The notes below the pieces were generated by a model. That model saw nothing but the letters and a program-made list of their open reading frames with translations. It did not search any database and had not been told where the DNA came from. A stretch of DNA of 27,633 nucleotides from Merdiplasma sp905207905 (GTDB taxonomy: Bacteria > Bacillota > Clostridia > Lachnospirales > Lachnospiraceae). The translations under genes and the position numbers were made by a program. The DNA lies in NCBI GenBank assembly GCA_902475025.1, contig CABRXX010000033.1, positions 1 to 27,633 of the forward strand, in the 5' to 3' direction. Positions 15,478 through 24,478 of the stretch are shown here, one piece after another; positions within the stretch are counted from its first letter, which is position 1; every line of letters starts with the position of its first letter.

Positions 15478-16518
15478 ATGATTGAACGAATTGATTATTT
15501 TATAAAAAGCGGGAACATTGTGATTTACCGTTGTTATGGGGAGGGCTCTGTGCTGGAACTGCCAGGGGAGATTGAAGGTCTGCCTGTGACAGAGCTGGCA
15601 GACCATTGCTTTGCGCCGGAGGCCTCACTCAGGTATCCGCATCAGGAACTTTACAGGGCCTGCCGCCGTCAGCGCATGATAAGAAGCCAGGAGGAAGATG
15701 CGGAAAGCTGGCAGCGCGTGATAAACGAGCCGGAACAGGAAGAAAAGCTGCAGGTCTATCCTGCTTTGGCTGGAGAAAAGATCTCGGAGATCCTATTGCC
15801 CCAGGGGGTGGAGGTAATCGGAGATTACGGATTTTATGGCTGCCGCAGCCTGAAGCGCCTGGTGATCCCGGGAAGTTTAAAACGTCTGGGGGGCGGGGCT
15901 TTTGTGGCCTGCAACCATATTCAGGAGATCTGTTTTTTTACAAAGGAGGAAACTATTCCGGAATGTGTAAAGGATGTGGTGGCGGAGTTAAGCTATGAGA
16001 TTGAGATGTCTGTGGAGAATGAGAAGGGGGAACTCCTGGTGCGGCTGACATATCCGGAATATTATGAGGAGTCCATTGAAAATACGCCTGCCCGGATCAT
16101 TGAGATCGCTTACCATGGCATGGGATACAAATACCGCCAGTGTTTTCAGAACCGAAAAATTGATTTCCGCCAGTATGACAGCCTGTTTGCTCTGGCGACG
16201 GTGCAGGAATTTGTTCCAACCCTGTTAAAGCTCAGTTTGAACAGACTTTGCGCACCTATGGAGCTTACGGAAGAAAATCGGAAGAGGTATCTGCAATGGC
16301 TGCAAAAGGAGCACAAAAGCGTTGCCCGGAAACTGATGGAAGAGGATGAGATGAATTTGCTGCGGCTTTTAGGAAGCCAGGAGTATTTTACAAAAGAGAT
16401 CCTGGAAGTTTTCCTGGAGGCAGCCTCCAGGGCTGGACGGCCGGAGGCCGTCAGCTACCTGATGGAGTACCGCCATAAATATTTTCCACCGGAGAAAAAG
16501 AAAAAATATGAGTTTTAG
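15478..16518 (+). CDS. leucine-rich repeat (BspA-type) protein
   Basis: A 346-residue protein without a signal peptide, so probably cytoplasmic. The N-terminal 155 residues carry BspA/LRR_5 repeats: YRCYGEGSVLELPGEIEGLPV at about 17-37 (given in outline), ISEILLPQGVEVIGDYGFYG at 102-121 and LKRLVIPGSLKRLGGGAF at 125-142. A charged insertion (about 60-95) splits the first and second repeats. The C-terminal half is helical and ends in LEVFLEAASRAGRPEAVSYL then MEYRHKYFPPEKKKK, an ankyrin-like helical pair. ATG 15478 follows AGAGGA; longer in-frame starts overlap the promoter region. It lies on the same strand as the VWA and AAA+ genes beyond the inverted aminopeptidase. LRR proteins usually bind partners; here the partner may be the VWA/AAA+ machine, which is inference. 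Confidence 0.75.
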   Translation: MIERIDYFIKSGNIVIYRCYGEGSVLELPGEIEGLPVTELADHCFAPEASLRYPHQELYRACRRQRMIRSQEEDAESWQRVINEPEQEEKLQVYPALAGEKISEILLPQGVEVIGDYGFYGCRSLKRLVIPGSLKRLGGGAFVACNHIQEICFFTKEETIPECVKDVVAELSYEIEMSVENEKGELLVRLTYPEYYEESIENTPARIIEIAYHGMGYKYRQCFQNRKIDFRQYDSLFALATVQEFVPTLLKLSLNRLCAPMELTEENRKRYLQWLQKEHKSVARKLMEEDEMNLLRLLGSQEYFTKEILEVFLEAASRAGRPEAVSYLMEYRHKYFPPEKKKKYEF

Positions 16519-16567
16519 TGATCCAAAAGCCCGGGAAGGCTATTTGGGGCGCATCTCCTTTTTCCGT

Positions 16568-17881
16568 TTAATCTTCCAGTTCATAGCTGCCGTCTTGCCT
16601 TTGGCGGATGTGCGTGCTGTAAAAGGCTTTCGCTGCCTGGATCAGATACCAGGTATCTTTTACGCCTGCAGTTTCGTAGGGGGAGTGCATGGCAAGCTGA
16701 GGAAGGCCGATGTCCACGGTGTTCATAGAAACATGGGTATTGGCAATATTGCCAAGAGTGGAGCCTCCCGGAAGGTCGGAGTGATTGACATAAGTCTGGA
16801 ACGGTACCTGAGCTTTCTGACAGATGCCTTTGAAAAGGGCAGCGGATACAGAATCAGTGGTGTATTTCTGGTTGGCATTGAATTTGATCACCGGCCCGTG
16901 ATTCAGGTAGGGACGGTTGGTGGGATCCGCCTTGTCCAGGTGATGAGGGTGAACGGCATGGGCGTTGTCTGCAGAGAGCATAAAACTGGAGGCAACGGCC
17001 ATTTTGTATTCTTCCTGGCTACGTCCAAGGCAGCTGCAGATCCGTTCCAAAACATCCTGAAGGAAGGTGGAATCTGCGCCCTGCTTGGTGGTGCTTCCTA
17101 CCTCCTCATTGTCGAACACACAGCAGACAGAAACGCTCTTTCGATTGTCTCCCTGCAGGAAGCCGTTCATGCAGGCATAGGCGCACTGGAGATCATCCAG
17201 CCGGGGACTGGAGAAAAATTCCCGGTGGGCTCCCCAGATGGAGGCGGGAGTACGGTTATATAAAAACAGATCCATGCCAAGCACATCCTCTTCCGGGGTA
17301 TCCAAGGTATCTGCAATCAGTTTGGGAAAAGCGCCCTTTGCAGTCTCATCTCCAAAGAGAGGAATCATATCTTTCTGGGCCCGGTAAGTATAGCCTTCAT
17401 TGATCTCGCGGTTCATATGAATGGCAACGTTTGGGATCATCACCAGATCCCGGTCAATATTTACCAGACGGGTTTCAAAGGCATTTCCCCTTCGAACCAC
17501 TGCTTTACCGGCAATGGACAAAGGCCGGTCAAACCAGGGGGCGCAGATCATGCTTCCGTAGCGTTCAGCATTTAATTCCACGTAGTGGCCGTCTACCAGC
17601 AGTTCTTCCTTTTCTTTGATCTTAAAGGTGGGGGAGTCGCTGTGGGCGGCTGTGATCTGAAAATTATCAAAGTCCTCGTTAGGTATCTGAAAGGCAATGA
17701 TAGAAGAATCGGAACGGACAACAAAATATTTGCCGCCCCGGGTCAGATTCCAGGGTTTTGTTTCCAGCAGTTTTTCAAAGCCCTGCTCTTTAAGCATAGA
17801 AGAAAAATTTGCAGTCACATGGTAACAGCTGGGGCTTTTGGCAATAAAATCAATAAGATTCTGAGTAGTTTTTTCAAACAT
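16568..17881 (-). CDS. apeB: M18 family aminopeptidase
   Basis: A 437-residue cytoplasmic metallopeptidase of the aspartyl aminopeptidase family, which removes N-terminal residues, often acidic, from peptides using two metal ions. Visible family motifs: ITAAHSDSPTFKIK (H80 as metal ligand), CVFDNEEVGSTTKQGADS with the catalytic and ligand glutamates, SADNAHAVHPHH, HGPVIKFNANQKYTT, and the C-terminal GGSTLGNIANTHV with DIGLPQLAMHSPYETAG. ATG 17881 follows a perfect AGGAGGT at 7 bases. Length is normal. The gene is on the opposite strand from the LRR, VWA and AAA+ genes that flank it, and its stop is 49 bp from the LRR stop. It is probably an insertion into or a rearrangement of that cluster and not a member of it. 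Confidence 0.93.
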   Translation of the reverse strand: MFEKTTQNLIDFIAKSPSCYHVTANFSSMLKEQGFEKLLETKPWNLTRGGKYFVVRSDSSIIAFQIPNEDFDNFQITAAHSDSPTFKIKEKEELLVDGHYVELNAERYGSMICAPWFDRPLSIAGKAVVRRGNAFETRLVNIDRDLVMIPNVAIHMNREINEGYTYRAQKDMIPLFGDETAKGAFPKLIADTLDTPEEDVLGMDLFLYNRTPASIWGAHREFFSSPRLDDLQCAYACMNGFLQGDNRKSVSVCCVFDNEEVGSTTKQGADSTFLQDVLERICSCLGRSQEEYKMAVASSFMLSADNAHAVHPHHLDKADPTNRPYLNHGPVIKFNANQKYTTDSVSAALFKGICQKAQVPFQTYVNHSDLPGGSTLGNIANTHVSMNTVDIGLPQLAMHSPYETAGVKDTWYLIQAAKAFYSTHIRQRQDGSYELED

Positions 17882-18019
17882 GGGTCTACCTCCTGAATGT
17901 ATGAGATCGCTGGGCAAAATAGGAGCCAACTGTTATGAACCGCTTTTTTTGCAGATGTACGTGCGGATAAAGTGCAGATATTTTGCGGTCGGGCTCTGAG
18001 CAGCGGCCAGCATTTCCTT

Positions 18020-18028
18020 ATTATAGCA
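18020..18028 (-). promoter_or_regulatory. candidate promoter of apeB
   Basis: On the minus strand TATAAT (18025-18020) is preceded by TGC, an extended -10, but the -35 is poor. The leader would be about 130 bases. It is back to back with the plus-strand promoter at 18051-18079. Confidence 0.4.
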
Positions 18029-18050
18029 CGAAAATCTTATGGAAAACCAG

Positions 18051-18079
18051 TGGATTTTTACAAGGCAAAAACGTATAAT
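18051..18079 (+). promoter_or_regulatory. candidate promoter of the VWA/AAA+ genes
   Basis: A consensus TATAAT at 18074-18079 has only a weak -35 (TGGATT at 18051-18056, 17 bp spacing). Together with the divergent apeB element it explains part of the 364 bp gap between the two genes. Confidence 0.4.
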
Positions 18080-18245
18080 AGGGGGCAGAGAGCCGAAAAA
18101 GGAAAAGTAGGCAAAAAAAGAGGGAAAAGGGCGGCCGGAAGGGGAATTTGGAGAGCGCAGCCGGGAAGGAAGGCCTGGAGGGCGTGTTCCGTAGGGAAGA
18201 ATCAGGTAAGGCAGCAGGGCGAGAATGGGCAAAAGGAGAGCGGGT
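18080..18245 (+). other. purine-rich leader before the VWA gene
   Basis: This untranslated stretch is strongly enriched in A and G on the plus strand, with runs such as AAAAAAAGAGGGAAAAGGG. I see no convincing gene or hairpin in it. The last part carries the AAGGAG ribosome binding site for ATG 18246. Confidence 0.5.
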
Positions 18246-19625
18246 ATGGATGGTTCGGAGCAGATCACAGAGCAGTTTCAGGCAGTGAGCCTGCAAATTT
18301 TAAATAATTCCAGAAATGAATTGTATCTGAATATGCGTTTTTTAGATCTGGCTTTAAGCGGCCTGCGTTTTCAGGTGACCACAGAGTTTTTGGGGATCGG
18401 AACGGATGGACAGTCCCTGTTTGTTCACCCAAAGCTCCTGGCAGATCTGTATGAGCGGGATCGGAGACTGGTGAATCGGGTGTATCTGCATACTGTGTAT
18501 CATTGCCTGTTCCGCCATATTTTGAAAGAAGAAAAAGGACGCGGCCCTCTTTGGAGAATCGCCTGCGACCTGGCGGTGGAGGGGCTGATTGATACCATGA
18601 ACAACCGCAGCATCCGCATGGGGGTGAGCCGATTTCGCAGAAACTGGTATGACAGCCTGAAAAAAGAGCTGAAGGTGTTTACGGCAGAGGGAATCTACCG
18701 GGTGCTGGAGAGGCGGAGGCTGTCTCCCTATGAGATCTGCCGGCTGAGGGAAGAATTTTGTCTGGATGATCACAGCCTCTGGCCGAAGGCGGAGCCGCCG
18801 GGGCATCCTCCCTCTCCTCAGATGGAAATGCTTCAGAACAGGTGGCAGGATATCAGCGATAAGACCCGCACGGAACTGGAGACTTTCTCCAAGGAAGCAT
18901 CCCAGGGCGTTGGGGATCTCCTGGAGCAGATACAGGTGGAAAACCGTCAGAGATATGATTATAAAGGATTTCTGAGGAAATTTGCAGTGATGCGGGAGGA
19001 GATGCAGGTAGATCCAGACACGTTTGACTATGTATTTTACAGCTATGGTCTGTCTCTGTATGGAAATATGCCTCTGATTGAGCCTCAGGAATACCGGGAG
19101 GTTCACAGGATCCAGGAATTTGTCATTGTGATTGACGTGTCCATGTCCTGCAGCGGGGAGCTGGTGCAGACCTTTTTGCAGCAGACCTATTCGGTACTGA
19201 CAGAAACGGAAACTTATTTAAAAAAGGTCAATATCAGGATCCTGCAGTGTGATGAGAGGATTCAGGGGGATGAGAAGATTACTTCCAGAGAGGAACTGGA
19301 AGAATATATGAGACATTTTACACTCAGAGGAAATGGGGGCACAGATTTTCGGCCGGCCTTTACTTATGTTGAGGAATTGATTCGCCGGGGAGAATTTCAG
19401 AACTTAAAAGGGATGATTTATTTCACAGACGGTTACGGTACCTACCCGGGGAAAAAGCCTGTCTATGATACTGCCTTTGTGTTTATGGAGGAGGATTACA
19501 GCGATGCCCAGGTTCCGCCCTGGGCTATCAAGCTGGTGATCCGGAAGGAGGATCTGGAGGAGGAGAAGGGATTGGATCTTACCAAAGAGTTTATCTGGGG
19601 CGAGGAGATACCAAAGCAGCTGTAA
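18246..19625 (+). CDS. DUF2201-type VWA domain protein (putative metallopeptidase-related)
   Basis: A 459-residue protein. The N-terminal part resembles the DUF2201 putative metallopeptidase domain, but its expected HExxH site reads HTVYH (H82, H86) followed by FRH91: the glutamate is missing, so catalysis is doubtful. The C-terminal VWA domain has an intact MIDAS site: D297-x-S299-x-S301 in FVIVIDVSMSCSG, T366 in GNGGTDFRP and D395 in IYFTDGYG. Such domains bind metal and protein partners. ATG 18246 follows AAGGAG at 7 bases; an earlier ATG at 18225 has a poorer site. The MoxR-like ATPase gene follows after 117 bp. MoxR ATPases commonly pair with VWA proteins to remodel or activate other proteins. 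No signal peptide; likely cytoplasmic. Confidence 0.85.
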   Translation: MDGSEQITEQFQAVSLQILNNSRNELYLNMRFLDLALSGLRFQVTTEFLGIGTDGQSLFVHPKLLADLYERDRRLVNRVYLHTVYHCLFRHILKEEKGRGPLWRIACDLAVEGLIDTMNNRSIRMGVSRFRRNWYDSLKKELKVFTAEGIYRVLERRRLSPYEICRLREEFCLDDHSLWPKAEPPGHPPSPQMEMLQNRWQDISDKTRTELETFSKEASQGVGDLLEQIQVENRQRYDYKGFLRKFAVMREEMQVDPDTFDYVFYSYGLSLYGNMPLIEPQEYREVHRIQEFVIVIDVSMSCSGELVQTFLQQTYSVLTETETYLKKVNIRILQCDERIQGDEKITSREELEEYMRHFTLRGNGGTDFRPAFTYVEELIRRGEFQNLKGMIYFTDGYGTYPGKKPVYDTAFVFMEEDYSDAQVPPWAIKLVIRKEDLEEEKGLDLTKEFIWGEEIPKQL

Positions 19626-19742
19626 GCAAAGGAGCAGGGCTTCTATGAGTGGGAAGAGAAAAGCAGAAGTCTGTGTATGGGCAGCCGGAAGAGTTAAAAA
19701 ATAGAAAAATGAGACAAAGAGAAGAGCAGAAAGGAAAACAGT

Positions 19743-21380
19743 ATGAATATTAAGCGTGCAAAACAGGAAATAAAAAATTCCATTGCAGCCTATTTGCAGA
19801 AGGATGAGTTTGGAGAGTATCAGATTCCTGCTGTCCGTCAGCGGCCGATTTTGCTGATGGGACCTCCGGGAATCGGGAAAACGCAGATCATGGAACAGAT
19901 CGCAGGAGAGTGTGATCTGGCTCTGGTGTCCTATACCATCACTCACCATACCAGACAGAGCGCTATTGGCCTGCCCTTCATCCGGGAAAAGGAGTACGCA
20001 GGGCGGAAACGCTCTGTGACAGAATACACTATGAGCGAAATTATTGCCTCCGTGTATGACAAAATGGAGGCTTCCGGAAAGCGGGAGGGCATTCTTTTTA
20101 TTGATGAGATTAACTGTGTGTCAGAGACGCTGGCTCCCACGATGCTGCAGTTTCTTCAGTGTAAGAGCTTTGGCAATCAGCAGGTGCCCTCCGGCTGGAT
20201 CATTGTGGCAGCAGGCAATCCACCGGAGTACAACAAATCTGTCCGGGATTTTGATGTGGTGACTCTGGACCGGGTAAAGGTGATCAATGTGGAGGCGGAT
20301 TTTGGAGTTTGGAAAGAGTATGCTTATGAAGTGGGAATTCATGGAAGCGTGATCTCTTATCTGGATATCCATAAAGAAAATTTTTACCGCATGGAGACTA
20401 CTGTGGATGGAAAACAGTTTGTTACGGCCAGAGGATGGCAGGATCTCTCGGAGATGATTTTTGCCTATGAGAAGCTGGGATTTTCCATGGATCAGCAGGT
20501 GATGATTCAGTATCTGCAGCATCCTAAGGTGGCTAAGGACTTTGCCAATTATCTGGAGCTGTATTATAAATATCAGACTGATTACCAGGTAGATGAGATC
20601 TTACGGGGAACGATCCGTCCGGGAACCCTGAATAAGCTGAAGTTTGCTCCCTTTGACGAGCGGTTGAAGGTGGTGGGACTGCTGCTGGCAAGACTGGCAG
20701 AGAATTTTCGAGACAATTATGAACAGGACGCTTATGTGGACAGGCTTTTTCAGTTGCTGAAGTGCTTTAAAAACCGGCTGGAGATGGGGGCTTCCAGTGG
20801 GGGGCAGTCCGGGAAAGAGACGCAGGAAAGCTCTTTTGCCACAGCCCCGGAGGAGATGTTCAGAGAAGAAGCTGGAAGGCCTGGCGGCAGCGCAATGGGT
20901 CTGAGCCCGGAACAGATTCTTCATCAGCTTCTGGAGAAGGAGCGGCGGGACGTAAAACGCAGGGCGGAAGCGGGACAGAATGAGAAAGAATTGAAGCGTC
21001 AGTACCGGAAACTGTTTCAGACGGTGGAGGGATATGAAAGACTGCTGGCAGAGCACAGAGAGGCTCAGGAAGATCAGGCCTTTGAGCTTTTAAGACAGGA
21101 ATTTGCAAAAGAGAGGGAGGCGCTGGAGACAGATACGCAAAAGGCTCTCAGCCAGTTGGAGGCGGCCTTTGATTTTATGGAGGCAGCCTTCGGCGAGAGC
21201 CAGGAAATGGTGGTATTTATCACAGAGCTTTCTGTCAGCCACTATGGGGTGTGGTTTTTGAAGGAAAACGAATGCCCAAGATATTATCGGTATAATAAAT
21301 CTTTACTTTTTGAAGATCAGCAGGCGGATATTCGGCAGAAGCTAAGCAAAATCCGCAGCGCCATGGCGGGAGACGAGTAA
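19743..21380 (+). CDS. MoxR-like AAA+ ATPase with C-terminal coiled coil
   Basis: A 545-residue ATPase. The AAA+ core covers residues 1 to about 300: Walker A GPPGIGKT at 40-47, Walker B ILFIDEIN with D121-E122, then a sensor-like AAGNPPEYNKSVRDFD and an arginine-containing LDRVKVINVEAD. This is the MoxR/AAA_5 type. The tail from about 350 to 480 is charged and rich in Glu, Lys and Gln (LEKERRDVKRRAEAGQNEKE, LAEHREAQEDQAFELL), a likely coiled coil absent from minimal MoxR proteins. The end (about 490-545) is a small folded-looking segment with several tyrosines. It follows the VWA gene by 117 bp on the same strand and is its probable motor partner. The 3' end is duplicated just beyond the stop (21361-21411). 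Confidence 0.88.
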   Translation: MNIKRAKQEIKNSIAAYLQKDEFGEYQIPAVRQRPILLMGPPGIGKTQIMEQIAGECDLALVSYTITHHTRQSAIGLPFIREKEYAGRKRSVTEYTMSEIIASVYDKMEASGKREGILFIDEINCVSETLAPTMLQFLQCKSFGNQQVPSGWIIVAAGNPPEYNKSVRDFDVVTLDRVKVINVEADFGVWKEYAYEVGIHGSVISYLDIHKENFYRMETTVDGKQFVTARGWQDLSEMIFAYEKLGFSMDQQVMIQYLQHPKVAKDFANYLELYYKYQTDYQVDEILRGTIRPGTLNKLKFAPFDERLKVVGLLLARLAENFRDNYEQDAYVDRLFQLLKCFKNRLEMGASSGGQSGKETQESSFATAPEEMFREEAGRPGGSAMGLSPEQILHQLLEKERRDVKRRAEAGQNEKELKRQYRKLFQTVEGYERLLAEHREAQEDQAFELLRQEFAKEREALETDTQKALSQLEAAFDFMEAAFGESQEMVVFITELSVSHYGVWFLKENECPRYYRYNKSLLFEDQQADIRQKLSKIRSAMAGDE

Positions 21381-21411
21381 ATGGAAAGATCCATGGCAGG
21401 AGATGAGTAAA
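21361..21411 (+). repeat. tandem duplication over the ATPase stop codon
   Basis: CCATGGCGGGAGACGAGTAAA at 21361-21381 is repeated with two changes at 21391-21411 (G to A and C to T), a 30 bp step. Both copies end the same frame: AMAGDE-stop and, 30 bases on, SMAGDE-stop. The second copy stays in frame and has its own ATG, so the peptide would be only nine residues. Confidence 0.7.
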
Positions 21412-21469
21412 GGTGGAAAGCATCGCGGCGAAGCCTCAGGATGGGAGCAGAAAAAGGTCTTTGGGAATT

Positions 21470-24376
21470 TTATCCGGCCATCTGTTCTAATTGTTCCCGC
21501 AGAAGCTGATCTGTGGCAAAGGACAGGGTATCCTGGGAGGAAGGCGCCTGGATTTCCTTTGGTTCCGAGGCAGCAGCGCCGTAATCGGCGGTGCTGTCTG
21601 TTATGGTGATGGGGAAGTCTTCAATATATTCCTGAGAACCCTGGGAAGCGCTGCCGGAAGGATCGCTTCCGCTGTCAGAGCTTCCATTGCCGGAAGCACC
21701 GCTATCCCCGGAGGTCTGTCCGGCGGCTGCATCGTTTCCGGGAAGGATGGTGATGGAGCCATCCGGAGAGTTTTCTTCTGGCAGGAGCGTTCCGTTATTC
21801 TCATCTGCAGTGTTGTCGGCCCCCTCTTGGGGGCTGTTTTCATTCGCTCCGTTTTCAGGAACTTCCGGCTGGCCGGAGTGCTCTCCCTGACCAAGATCCA
21901 GATCCTCCATAAGGTCAGGATACAGGGTGGTTTGATCTTCATCGAAGATGGTGATCGCGCCGGGAGCCAGGTCGGAACCGTTTTCGGCAGTGCCAGGATC
22001 CGTCACCGCAGAACCGCTGCCATGGACGCTGCAGTACTGGAAAGGCTGGGTGCCTGCGGCAAATTTTTCCTCATAGCTGTCGCAGACCCCAGGAATGGCT
22101 GCCATTCCGGAATTTTTGCAGATGTTCACAGACACCACATTGTCAGGTGCGGCAAAACTGGTTACCGGAAGGCTGGCATGGATCCTGGACATGATGGAAT
22201 TCCAGAGCACTTTGCTGTAGGTATGATAAATGCTGCCGTCCGGAAGATTTTCATTGTTGTCATAACCGCCCCAGACAGAACAGGTGTAGTACGGCGTGAA
22301 GCCGGCAAACCAGATATCCTTGTAGCTGGAGGTGGTTCCCGTTTTTCCGGCCACAGGCATATAGCCTAAGTTGATAGAGCCATAGGCGGTTCCGTTGGGA
22401 CTGCTTACCACATCCTTCATGGCGTCGGTAAGCAGATAGGCGGTGCTGGATTTCATGGCGGTATAAGAAGGCGGGATCGAGTTGTCCAACACCACATTTC
22501 CGTAGTGATCCAACACCTGGGTGTAAAATTTGGGTTTGATGTACTGGCCCAGATTGGCGATGGAAGCGTAGGCTCCGCACAGTTCCAGGTTGGTGACGCC
22601 CTGGGTGATTCCGCCTAAAGCAAGAGGCTGGATAATGTCTGTGAGAACTTCGGTTCCATTGTCATAGCTTTCCACCAGACTGGTGATTCCCATTGCTTTT
22701 GCATATTCATATCCAAGTCTGGGTGTGATCTCAGTGATGCATTTGACGGCCACCACATTGACAGAGCGAGTGATCGCATCCCGGATGGTGGTGGGGCCGG
22801 TATAATTGTTCAGATCCCAGTTGCTCACCTTTGTGCCGTCCTCATAGAAATATTCTTCATTTTCATAAGTGGTGGCCAGTGTTTTTCCTGCTGCATCCAG
22901 AGCAGGGGCATAGGCGGTAAGAATCTTAAAGGTGGAGCCAGGCTGCCGCTTTGTGTAGGAGGCCCGGTTTAAGGTAAGGCTGGCATCTTTCTGTCCCCGG
23001 CCGCCTACAATGGCTTTGATATATCCGGTGGACTGGTCAATGATCACTACAGAGGCCTGGGGCTGTGGGGTGATGGTGACCCGCTCTCCCAGCAGTTTGT
23101 CCTTGGAGGAGAGGACAGTGGCCTTAAAGCCTTCCACGCTGGCCAGAGCCTCCTCTCTGGTGGCGTACATCAGATCAAAGGAAGGATCAGAGGTTTTTCG
23201 GACATAAGTTTTTAATTCGTCATTTCCATAGTGGGTAACGGTTCCCTCTGAATCTTCAATGCTCAGGGCATAATCAATCCCAACCTCTGTGCCCTCAGGG
23301 AAATTGGCGGGATTGGCAAATTCTTCATCGCAGATCTGCTGAATGGCATCGTCCTGGGCAGAAAAGATCCTGAGCCCTCCGGTATAGACTGCTTTGTAGG
23401 CCTGCTTGTAGGTGTAGCCTTTTTCCGTCATCAGATCTTCCATGACCTGATCAATCATGGCGTCCTGATAATAGGTGTATACAGAGGAAGTGCTGTCGGT
23501 AACTTCCTCATTGGAGTGGATCCTGGAGTATACATCATCGCCCAGAGCCTCATTGTATTCTTCCTGGGAAATATATCCCTGTTCCAGCATTTTATCCAGT
23601 ACTGTCTGGCGGCGTTTGGCGTTTTTTTCCGGATAGAGGATGGGGTTGAAGGCAGTGGGATTCTGGGGAATCCCGGCGATCACGGTACTCTCTGAGAGCG
23701 TAAGCTCTGAGACGTCCTTTCCAAAATACCGGTAGGCGGCAGCCTGGACTCCATAGCAACCGGCTCCCAGATTGATAGTGTTTAAGTAATCCTCCAGAAT
23801 CTGGTCTTTGGAAATCTGCTTTTCCAATTTTAAAGCCAGATACTGCTCCTGAATCTTACGGGTAAGCCGGTCACGAAAGGTCACCTCATTGACCCAGTCC
23901 GGGAATACGCTGTTTTTCAAAAGCTGCTGAGTGATGGTGCTGGCACCTTCTGAGAAATGACCGGAGCGGATACCGATAAAAAAGGCGCGGATAATGCCCT
24001 TTACGTCGATTCCAGGATGTTCATAAAACCGCTCATCTTCAATGGCTACCACCGCATGCTGCAGATTTTCAGGGATGCGGTCCAGGGTCACCAGATCCCG
24101 GTTGGATTCCGGCAGCGTCAGCTTTTGTACCCGTTTTCCCTCCTGATTATAAATGTAGGTGGCAGCTTCTGTGGGCGTCACGGACATATTGGTAATATCC
24201 GGCGCTTCCAGAATCAGCCTGTGGATGGCGGTATATCCAAAGATTCCACCGGAAAGAATCAGAACCAGCAAGGCTATAAGAATCAGCCGGAAAAAGGTAA
24301 ATTTAATTTTTTTTGTTACTTTTTTCCCGGTGTTGGGGGTCATTTTCTTTGAAATGCTTGATTTTCCAAAATTCAT
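21470..24376 (-). CDS. class A penicillin-binding protein (PBP1A family)
   Basis: A 968-residue bifunctional peptidoglycan synthase anchored by one transmembrane helix at about 29-50. The glycosyltransferase (GT51) domain has catalytic E113 in AIEDERFYEHPGID, GASTITQQLLKN at 144-155 and a LNTINLGAGCYGVQAAA stretch. The transpeptidase has S481-TFK484 in the SxxK motif, SVN at 538-540 and KTGTT at 678-682. A region after about 740 (ICKNSGMAAIPGVC) carries a cysteine-bounded loop. The last 170 residues are low-complexity, rich in Ser, Gly, Asp, Glu and Pro, a disordered cell-wall tail. ATG 24376 follows GGAGGA. It is convergent with the ATPase gene. All active-site motifs are intact. Confidence 0.95.
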   Translation of the reverse strand: MNFGKSSISKKMTPNTGKKVTKKIKFTFFRLILIALLVLILSGGIFGYTAIHRLILEAPDITNMSVTPTEAATYIYNQEGKRVQKLTLPESNRDLVTLDRIPENLQHAVVAIEDERFYEHPGIDVKGIIRAFFIGIRSGHFSEGASTITQQLLKNSVFPDWVNEVTFRDRLTRKIQEQYLALKLEKQISKDQILEDYLNTINLGAGCYGVQAAAYRYFGKDVSELTLSESTVIAGIPQNPTAFNPILYPEKNAKRRQTVLDKMLEQGYISQEEYNEALGDDVYSRIHSNEEVTDSTSSVYTYYQDAMIDQVMEDLMTEKGYTYKQAYKAVYTGGLRIFSAQDDAIQQICDEEFANPANFPEGTEVGIDYALSIEDSEGTVTHYGNDELKTYVRKTSDPSFDLMYATREEALASVEGFKATVLSSKDKLLGERVTITPQPQASVVIIDQSTGYIKAIVGGRGQKDASLTLNRASYTKRQPGSTFKILTAYAPALDAAGKTLATTYENEEYFYEDGTKVSNWDLNNYTGPTTIRDAITRSVNVVAVKCITEITPRLGYEYAKAMGITSLVESYDNGTEVLTDIIQPLALGGITQGVTNLELCGAYASIANLGQYIKPKFYTQVLDHYGNVVLDNSIPPSYTAMKSSTAYLLTDAMKDVVSSPNGTAYGSINLGYMPVAGKTGTTSSYKDIWFAGFTPYYTCSVWGGYDNNENLPDGSIYHTYSKVLWNSIMSRIHASLPVTSFAAPDNVVSVNICKNSGMAAIPGVCDSYEEKFAAGTQPFQYCSVHGSGSAVTDPGTAENGSDLAPGAITIFDEDQTTLYPDLMEDLDLGQGEHSGQPEVPENGANENSPQEGADNTADENNGTLLPEENSPDGSITILPGNDAAAGQTSGDSGASGNGSSDSGSDPSGSASQGSQEYIEDFPITITDSTADYGAAASEPKEIQAPSSQDTLSFATDQLLREQLEQMAG

Positions 24377-24478
24377 CTGTTATCCTCCATAATAAGGAAT
24401 GAGGTCACGGTTGACTCTCCGTGCATTCTATTGTATAACCAAATTGTTGAAAATGTATAGGGGTATTCCTTAAATTTT

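Noticed and set aside
21491..22369. A 292-codon plus-strand frame over the PBP gene
   Set aside because: Antisense to the acidic low-complexity tail of the PBP; no recognisable domain.
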